Positions 56,567 through 64,000 of a stretch of 64,000 nucleotides of DNA are shown here, piece after piece (position 1 is the first letter of the stretch; each line of letters opens with the position of its first letter). The notes beneath the pieces are model-generated. The model did no database searches. It saw only the letters and a program-made list of their open reading frames with translations, and was not told where the DNA came from. Where the stretch lies: positions 63,049,303 to 63,113,302 of the forward strand of contig OX381710.1 in NCBI GenBank assembly GCA_947462335.1. Reading direction: 5' to 3'. Source of the stretch: Harmothoe impar (taxonomy: Eukaryota > Annelida > Polychaeta > Phyllodocida > Polynoidae). The translations under genes and the position numbers were made by a program.

Positions 56567-56857
56567 TTTGTGGACAGTCGAGGGAAAAGCGTCCTCCAAG
56601 GTAAAAACTCAATACTAAAATTGATGTCATCAGCTTTCCGGTGATATCTTTTATAAGCAGGTACCACTTCTAGTTTTTGAGTACTGGCTCTCTGAATATG
56701 TGTGGTGACGGTCCAATCTTAAATGCCAATAAGCTCTATCTTCCTTTATTTTAGATATATTTCTATCTAATTAGCATGATTATGCTAATTACCAAATATC
56801 CAAACTTTTTCAAACAATTGGTCACAGATTTTGATCTAAAAATGGTATTTACATTCT
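56567..56857. mobile_element. GGACC-end TIR repeat, left part
   Basis: Second copy of 39078-39680: TTGTGGACAGTCGAGGGAAA, the AAGCTCTATCT block and GCTAATTACCAAATATCCAA match in order. Interrupted at 56857 by the LTR retrotransposon; resumes at 63671. Confidence 0.6.
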
Positions 56858-57418
56858 TGTAACATAACAACTCTGAGAGTAAATAGAATAACCAGGTTCT
56901 TTATTCTGTCCAAGCCAATACAACTCCCACTCCTGCCCTCTGCTCAGGGTCTCTCACACTCTGGGCCTCACATCTCCCTGGCCTCCAGCCACCAGGCCTC
57001 CTCCTGCCCACCCCAACCCTCTGGTCCCGTCGCTGACTCCGTCCCTCTGAGTCTCTGGCCGTGTGATCGAAGTCTCTCTGACTACTCTTCCGTGGTACCT
57101 TGTGCACCACATATATGCACCTATTTCTCCAGGGCTGGAGGGAGCGCCGGGAGCCGGTGGCCGTTACCTCATACACCGAAATAGCCATACTCTCTTCCGA
57201 GTGGTCCAAACCGACATCACGTCACATGCATTCTCCAATCACATACAATCACACCACATCGGACCACATCCACCCTCCCATACCCCCGTCTGGAACCAAT
57301 TCCAAGAAGCTAGAAGGGGAGGGTGGTGGAAGAAGCGATCGACGCAAACTATAGATTAAATACAATTACATAGTGAATAATAATATATTTAACAATGGCC
57401 ATACGTGGTTATATTACA
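56858..57418 (-). repeat. 3' LTR of LARD
   Basis: TGTAACATAACAAC to GGTTATATTACA. I found three substitutions against the other LTR (AATAACC/AAAAACC, CTCTTCCG/CTCTCCCG, TTCCGAGTGG/TTCTGAGTGG). Confidence 0.9.
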
Positions 57419-57599
57419 TCCCTCCCCTTTTTGAAAAGTTTCTCTCCTGAAAAACAACACTGTTGGAACACACCAAAGCAACTGTAATGCACGCTCATCA
57501 GCAGTGAAGCATTAACAGTCAAATAAGAATAAAAATAAACATAACAAAATCTCAGTACTACAACTTCTACTACACCACACATCATAATACATTACTATC

Positions 57600-58290
57600 C
57601 TGTAAAGCTTAATCAGCTTATTCATTGACAGGCTAGAAATATTTATGAATTATCTCAAAACACCTCTACATACAATCTCAACATCTCGATACCATTATTC
57701 CTCTCCCAGAACCCTACATCTCATAACATATTACTCTTCTGCACAGCTTATCAGCTTATTTTAGCAGTTAAGCAAAAGTTATAGATACACTAGAATCCCC
57801 TTTATCACATCTACTTCTCATTTCCCTTCCTAACACATCTTGTAACACATCACCCTTCTGCTAAGCTAATCAGCTTATTTTCATTAGCAGTTAAGCAATT
57901 GTTATAGATACACTAAAACACTAAAATAAGATTTCTCACCTCTACCTCATATCTCATTTTCTACCCCACCTAATAATAACAATTACCTTCATGCAAAGCT
58001 CATCAGCTTATTCATTGGCAATTAGATAATTGTTACAGATACAACAAAATTCAACACCTCACCAGTACTCATCTTTTCACTTCCTACTATATCTCATAAC
58101 ACATTACCTTCATGCAAAGCTCATCAGCTTATTCATTGGCAATTAAATAACTGTTATAGATATAATAGAATTCAACTCCTCACCTCTACTTCTAACCTAA
58201 CTTCAAACATTAGAATCTACTTCTAATCCCACTTCACATTACATCATATCATTTACCAAGCATAGCTTATCAGCATGTTGCTCAGCAGTC
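57600..58290. repeat. 120-140 bp tandem repeat in LARD
   Basis: Six diverged units, each with an AGCTTATCAGCTTATT-like core (about 57606, 57746, 57867, 58000, 58123, 58264) followed by a cytosine-rich TCACCTCTACTTC-type stretch. Confidence 0.7.
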
Positions 58291-58594
58291 AACTAATAAT
58301 TCCATATAACATTGTTTCCAACTCTCATGTCCCACCCCTGAAATACCAGTAATTGTGCATGTGAATATATATGTAACTGCTGTAAACCATATACAGCAAA
58401 ACAAATGCAGGTAAATATAAATGGTTACATGTTAGTAAATATCCAATTACTGCAAACTGTATAGCACTTACAGTAAAGAATATGCAAGTAAATATAAGGG
58501 GTTATAAAAGAAATAGATAGGCAAGCTATATAATGTGCAAAGAATATAGCGAGAGTCCAAAACAAATGTTATTATACCATCACCACTAGCTACC

Positions 58595-58745
58595 TCGTTG
58601 TAGTCCTGTATGAATACAGTCATTGGTGCTAGACAGATCAAATACGGTCGATGGTGCTAGATAAATCAAACACAGTCCTTGGTCCTAGATCAATCAAACA
58701 CAGTTCTTGGTCCTAGGTGAATCAAACATAGTTCTTGGTCCTGCA
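58595..58745. repeat. 30-bp tandem repeat in LARD
   Basis: About four and a half units around TTGGTCCTAGATCAATCAAA with small changes. Confidence 0.75.
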
Positions 58746-59930
58746 GGGTTAAGTCATATATACGTTGAGATTTAGCAGTGCCAGTAAAATAAAGTTATTT
58801 TTCAAGGGAGCAACAAATGAGGCATTAAACATGAGGAGGTATTGTACTATGAAGAATGTTCCTTTTGATGATTAGTGTTCATATAATTCAGTACTGCTAA
58901 TTCCTTGTGTAGTTTATGGGGTCCTTTTTTACGTTGTTCGCATTTTGATGAAATATCAGAATACATTTACCATGAATAACATATATAATATTAATGCTAG
59001 CAAAATATATTAAATATGATCTCCTACAATGACCAATCCATCAATCTTGCATATCAAACCATTTTCATTGCTATCAGCCAATCACTTGTTTACACAACAT
59101 GTAACTGCATCAACAACAAACTCTAGTAAACTCACAGTATCTCAGCTAACATCACACTTTGAACCTTCAGATTGCACAACTAAATATAGAAAAATTCAAA
59201 TATAACACTACACAAATGCTAATGCTGTACCAATACACTGTACAAAGCTTTATACTATATAAAATGGCAGGCTATTCTAAATACAAACACTCTATACTCT
59301 AAACTTGATACGAATGCTAACTATATCCTTAACTCTAAGAGTACATGTTAAACTTTATAATACCAGTGGTCTCAAACCACTGCCATTAATCCACAACCCC
59401 ACAACTCATTGCTATACTCACTCTATTTGCAATATCAAAATAAGTCAAATAATTCACTGATCTCTCATTACCTTAACTCATCCAGTCTTCCGACATATAA
59501 TAATCTCTATGTCATTTGTCCCCCTAGTCTCCCATTACTCCCCTCTCCCACCTTATCATCTTCATCTGATTCTATGATTTTCCCAATTAAAAAAAAAACA
59601 ACACAAAAAAAAAACAAAGAAAAAAAAACAACAACATTGGCACAAATAGATCTCAACTTTCGATACTAAAACCAAAATGTTAAAGACAGTGAAGTCCAGG
59701 GTCAATGCCCAATTTCCATATACTACTCACAATACACCTGTCCAAAAAGTACAAACAAAGTTCCCTTTACCATACTTTTCAATAATCACTTGCCTGTATC
59801 AACATCTCCTATGTTCTGAAACTCAGCTCACTTCTCTTATACTACTCACACCCCAGGCAATAAAAATGCAGGTAACTGGACACCTGACATAATTTACACC
59901 TGAATGGCTGACACACCTGCAATTTGAATG
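58746..59930. other. LARD interior, no gene seen
   Basis: Cytosine-rich on this strand, A-rich runs at about 59588-59635. No conserved retroviral-type domain in either strand. Confidence 0.4.
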
Positions 59931-60320
59931 TCTAACATCCCAACACCTTACATCTGAACACACAACACTTGCACATCTGTCACACCTACACACATCTATA
60001 CACACCTGTACATACCTGCACATACCTATACACACCTGCATATACCTGTACAATCATACCTATACCTGCTCACACCTGTATACACCTACAAACATATACC
60101 TGTACCTACACACCCCTGCACGCACCCATACACACCTGTACATTCCTGCACACACCTACACACCTATATATACCTGTAAAATCATACCTATACCTTGTCA
60201 CACCTGTATACATATACCTGTACCTACACACCCCTGCACGCACCCATACACACCTGTACATTCCTGCACACACCTACACACCTATGCACATCTGTCATAC
60301 CTATACCTACACCTATCAAC
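59931..60320. repeat. CACACCTGTA-type tandem repeat
   Basis: Roughly 10-bp units (CACACCTGTA, CATACCTGCA) in a higher-order block: CTACACACCCCTGCACGCAC and what follows occurs twice, about 125 bp apart. The 123-codon plus-strand frame here is an artefact of the array. Confidence 0.85.
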
Positions 60321-60499
60321 TACCCTATGTAACTACTTGAAGTTCCAGAGACTGTCCCTAGGGGCCTCAGTGTATGCTTCTCAGGCTGGGAACTCTAAAG
60401 TCAGTTATGGTCAAGTTGGCTCAGTCAATTGAAAAACCACAATAGAACTCCCTTGGTATCACTGAAGTTCCTTAATCACTTATTAATTATGCAATGAAA

Positions 60500-61260
60500 C
60501 ATAACCCAAATATAACACAAGTTTGTCAACAACGTTAGTGCCAGATGGAACAATTAAAATTAATTAGGAAGAACTAAATTTAATCAATTCAATTAATAAT
60601 CCACCAATTCAATTAGCACTGACTTAACCCAATTATCAACCGAACACAAGTTGTCTAAGAATAAATCACATTCAACAAACTACTGGTGGCTAATTAACCT
60701 AATTTGACCCAACTAGTTATAACTTGACCTAATTATCAACCTAACACAAGATCTGCACTCAACTTATTACCCAATGGATTAATCTAAACTAATTAACTCA
60801 ATCCTCCCAACTGCTAATTGCCTTGACCTAATTAGCAATCACCTGACCTAATTATCAACCTTACACAAGATCTTTACTAAACTTATTACCCAATGGATTA
60901 ATTTTAACCTAATTAACTTAATCCACCCAATTGCTAATTATGTGAACCTAATTAGTAATCACCTGACCTAATTATCAACCTAACACAAGATCTGCACTCA
61001 ACTTATTACCCAATGGATTAATCTAAACTAATTAACTCAATCCTCCCAACTGCTAATTGCCTTGACCTAATTAACAATCACCTGACCTAATTATCAACCT
61101 TACACAAGATCTTTACTAAACTTATAACCCAATGGATTAATTTTAACCTAATTAACTTAATCCACCCAATTGCTAATTATGTGAACCTAATTAGTAATCA
61201 CCTGACCTAATTATCGACCCAACACAAGTTCATCAGCTGTCCAATTACCAAGCAACACCA
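60500..61260. repeat. 240-bp higher-order repeat in LARD
   Basis: Units of about 120 bp with CTGACCTAATTATCAACC and TTACCCAATGGATTAAT alternate between two types (GATCTGCACTCAACTT and GATCTTTACTAAACTT), giving a dimeric period near 240 bp. Confidence 0.85.
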
Positions 61261-62455
61261 ATACCTGTACTCATCAGCACCTATATCTACATTACTATAT
61301 AAACACAGTGACCACTTGCAATTATCAATAATCCAAGTGGCAATAACAGCCTGTGTGTCTCTTATTCCCCAGACTCTGCATCACTACTGCACTTACAGCT
61401 CTGCCCCTCACTGCTCCCTCTACCAGACAAAGTCTCACCAGACGACCCCAGAGTCCAACAAATGTCATCAATGTTGCTACGTCACTAGATGTCTGAACAC
61501 CCAAACAACCTGAAACTATCTGCTCTCTGTTATCTGCGTGCCCAAGAATAGAAGTTGTTTACCCTGAGGGGGACAGTCTCTGTTTACCAGACTGAGTGCC
61601 TATCACCAAACTTGATACAGCAAACACTTTACACCAAACTGATACACTATACCCTGCCAATCAGCCAATTCCCTTCTACTGATATCCTTATACTCAAATG
61701 GCATACACACAATGTGCCCTCCGTACCTATTTCTGATACTGAGCCAGACATATAACGGTGAACCTTGGTTCTACCACTGTAAAAGCCTACAACAACAGAC
61801 TCTATTTTAAACCATGTATAGAGCAACTCAGACCCTCTACGCAGTCAGACTTTGAATCAAAATAAGCTGCTCCTTGTAGAGAGCTGCTCCACAGGTCCCT
61901 TTTAAAATAGATTTTCTAACCAGCTTACTGCCACCAGTTTCCAAACATAAAATGCACCACACAGTGGGGAATTTCAAATACCCTTTTTGGAAAGGTTTTG
62001 AAAATTATGCCACCACTCTCACTTTCATTCTCACTGCCTTTCTTTCACCATTTGACAAAATATCCCAACTACCTTACATTACTTGAAGTACCCTTTTCAG
62101 CATACATACATGAATACTATGGTCATTACCTCCACATTAACCTCACAGTTGTGTGAACTCGCATAATTTTAAACCACTCAGTACCACTCAATCAATATTA
62201 CCTCTGACATAATATCACTTCAGATAAAATGCCATTTTAGCATGCATTTATCTGCTATCATTTATAATGTCATTACCACTACATCCTCCTTAATTACCTC
62301 CTCATTCAAGTTGACCTCAAAGTTCTAAGGTTGCTCCCTTATAACAAACTAGACTGGCACTCACAGTTCCATCGCGAAGATTTCTGGCCCTCAGGCAGGC
62401 TGGTGGACCCACACACAGACCACTGGTTACCTGCAGACCCTCAGTAGAGCAGCTG
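61261..62455. other. LARD interior, no gene seen
   Basis: No domain recognised; minor frames only. Confidence 0.4.
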
Positions 62456-62950
62456 GATAAACCCACAGGCAGCTGGGCGAACCGACAGGCAGCTGGGCTA
62501 ACCGACAGGCAGCTGGGCAAACCGACAGGCAGCTGGATGAACCGACAGGCAGCTGGGCGAACCGACAGGCAGCTGGGCGAACGGACAGGCAGCTGGGCGA
62601 ACCGACAGGCAGCTAGGCGAACCGACAGGCAGCTGGGCGAACCGACAGGCAGCTGGGCGAACCGACAGGCAGCTGGGCAAACCGACAGGCAGCTGGGCGA
62701 ACCGACAGGCAGCTGGGCGAACCGACAGGCAGCTGGGCGAACCGACAGGGAGCTGGGCAAACCAACAGGCAGCTGGACAAACTGACAGGCAGCTGGGCGA
62801 GCCGTCAGGCAGCTGGGCAAACCGACAGGCAGCTGGGCAAACCGACAGGCAGCTGGGCGAACCGACAGGCAGCTTGGCGAACCGGCAGGCAGCTGGGCGA
62901 ACCGACAGGCAGCTGGGCACACCAACAGGCAGCTGGACGAACCGACAGGA
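62456..62950. repeat. 20-bp tandem repeat, about 24 copies
   Basis: Unit GGGCGAACCGACAGGCAGCT, near the 5' end of the LARD. Because 20 is not divisible by three, each minus-strand frame reads the same 20-residue cycle (PSCLSVRPAACRFAQLPVGS-like), which explains the overlapping open frames up to 231 codons. They lack a proper ATG and known domains. Confidence 0.9.
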
Positions 62951-63109
62951 CCTTCAGAATGCTGGGTGGGCACAACTGGGCAGGCCCCGACACGTAGCAG
63001 ACAGGAGACCAAGAGCAGGACTTAGTTCATTAGTAGGAGCGGCTTGCTTTGGCCTGGTTGTTTTGGCCTTAAGAACCCTGGTCACCGGCACCAAATTTAC
63101 CTCATTTGT

Positions 63110-63670
63110 TGTAACATAACAACTCTGAGAGTAAATAGAAAAACCAGGTTCTTTATTCTGTCCAAGCCAATACAACTCCCACTCCTGCCCTCTGCTCAGG
63201 GTCTCTCACACTCTGGGCCTCACATCTCCCTGGCCTCCAGCCACCAGGCCTCCTCCTGCCCACCCCAACCCTCTGGTCCCGTCGCTGACTCCGTCCCTCT
63301 GAGTCTCTGGCCGTGTGATCGAAGTCTCTCTGACTACTCTCCCGTGGTACCTTGTGCACCACATATATGCACCTATTTCTCCAGGGCTGGAGGGAGCGCC
63401 GGGAGCCGGTGGCCGTTACCTCATACACCGAAATAGCCATACTCTCTTCTGAGTGGTCCAAACCGACATCACGTCACATGCATTCTCCAATCACATACAA
63501 TCACACCACATCGGACCACATCCACCCTCCCATACCCCCGTCTGGAACCAATTCCAAGAAGCTAGAAGGGGAGGGTGGTGGAAGAAGCGATCGACGCAAA
63601 CTATAGATTAAATACAATTACATAGTGAATAATAATATATTTAACAATGGCCATACGTGGTTATATTACA
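63110..63670 (-). repeat. 5' LTR of LARD
   Basis: 561 bp, same ends as the LTR at 56858-57418. The primer-binding site lies just inside it. Confidence 0.9.
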
Positions 63671-64000
63671 TTCTGTTTTCAGCATAGAAGTCTTTTTGGG
63701 GCCTTCTTTCATTCAATCCTTTAAAATTCTCGATTTAGAACAAAAATCATGGAAGAAGCAACCAAACTTTGCCGAAATGATATTATTTGATTTTTCACCA
63801 ACTTCCCCTGTACAACTAAGAAAAATAACATAGTACCTTAATTCTGAAAAATCCTTAAATGCTTAAAATTCATGAAAAATAGATTGAATAATATGTTTTG
63901 GTCTATTTAAATGTGATTATTGTTATGGTAGGTGGGCATGAATTGGAATTATATTTATTGGCTGAAAAATCTACATAGAATACATTGAGTTTTTCATTTA
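63671..64000. mobile_element. GGACC-end TIR repeat, right part
   Basis: Sequence after the LTR resumes the repeat: GGGGCCTTCTTTCATTCAAT and GATTTAGAACAAAAATCATG match the 39370-39430 region (GGGCCTTTTATCAGTCAAC, GATTTAGAATGAAAATCATG). Its right TIR is not reached or recognised within the window. Confidence 0.5.

Larger units (their letters stand above)
56858..63670 (-). mobile_element. Non-coding LTR retrotransposon (LARD)
   Basis: Two 561-bp LTRs (TGTAAC...TTACA) flank 5.7 kb, with TTCT target duplications at 56854-56857 and 63671-63674. Orientation is minus: a polypurine tract AAAAAGGGGAGGGA (57419-57432 on the opposite strand) precedes the 3' LTR, and a primer-binding site TGGTGCCGGTGACCAGGG (63093 to 63076) follows the 5' LTR by 16 bases. 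The interior encodes no protease, RT or integrase; it consists largely of tandem repeats. That is the layout of a large retrotransposon derivative, mobilised by proteins from a relative. The three LTR differences I found imply a young insertion. Confidence 0.85.

Noticed and set aside
59969..60340. His/Thr/Tyr-rich 123-codon frame
   Set aside because: Product of a CACACCTGTA-type array.
62498..62920. Cys/Pro/Ala-rich repeat protein on the minus strand
   Set aside because: A 20-bp tandem repeat leaves every frame open, there is no ATG near the start and no domain.

Overview
The window is nuclear DNA from an animal, AT-rich and packed with repeats. Support comes from GT-AG introns, microsatellites, a CR1-group LINE, a tyrosine-recombinase (YR) retrotransposon, a CACTA-like element and many MITEs. 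The mix fits a marine invertebrate, perhaps a deuterostome such as a lancelet, hemichordate or echinoderm, but I cannot name the species. No bacterial gene organisation, rRNA, intact tRNA or CRISPR array was seen.

Layout. 0.9-2.5 kb: the only convincing host gene, the 3' end of a small single-pass membrane glycoprotein gene (three phase-compatible exons). 3.6-10 kb: an AACGTT-rich inverted-repeat element, diverged segmental duplicates and one possible terminal exon. 10.6-15 kb: a decayed LINE on the minus strand, split by a 1.19-kb TA-flanked element. 16-25.2 kb: a second copy of the 6.5-8 kb segment, then small palindromes, MITEs and tRNA-like T-arms. 29.5-34.6 kb: a 5.1-kb foldback-like element whose arms are satellites of a CCCTTATCCCCCAAAA-type motif; its apex holds another inverted-repeat element carrying about ten copies of a 19-bp motif. 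34.8-41.5 kb: older interspersed repeats. 41.6-50 kb: a three-level nest, with a TIR element containing a YR retrotransposon (gag, RT/RNase H, recombinase, split direct repeats), which itself contains a CACTA-like element. 50.3-53.3 kb: a second foldback element with repeated X-box-like palindromes. 56.9-63.7 kb: a young non-coding LTR retrotransposon (LARD type) with two 561-bp LTRs that are nearly identical.

How the parts relate. The coding parts of mobile elements are mostly broken: the LINE has stops, frameshifts and an insertion; YR gag and pol each carry a shift; only the recombinase frame is intact. Several insertions have target-site duplications clear enough to give their relative ages: TIR element before YR element before CACTA element; LINE before TA element; old repeat before foldback; TIR repeat before LARD. 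The most unusual items are the satellite-armed foldback with its 19-bp motif array, and the YR element with a phase-matched 56-nt intron. All family assignments come from reading the sequence and its translations; no search was run.
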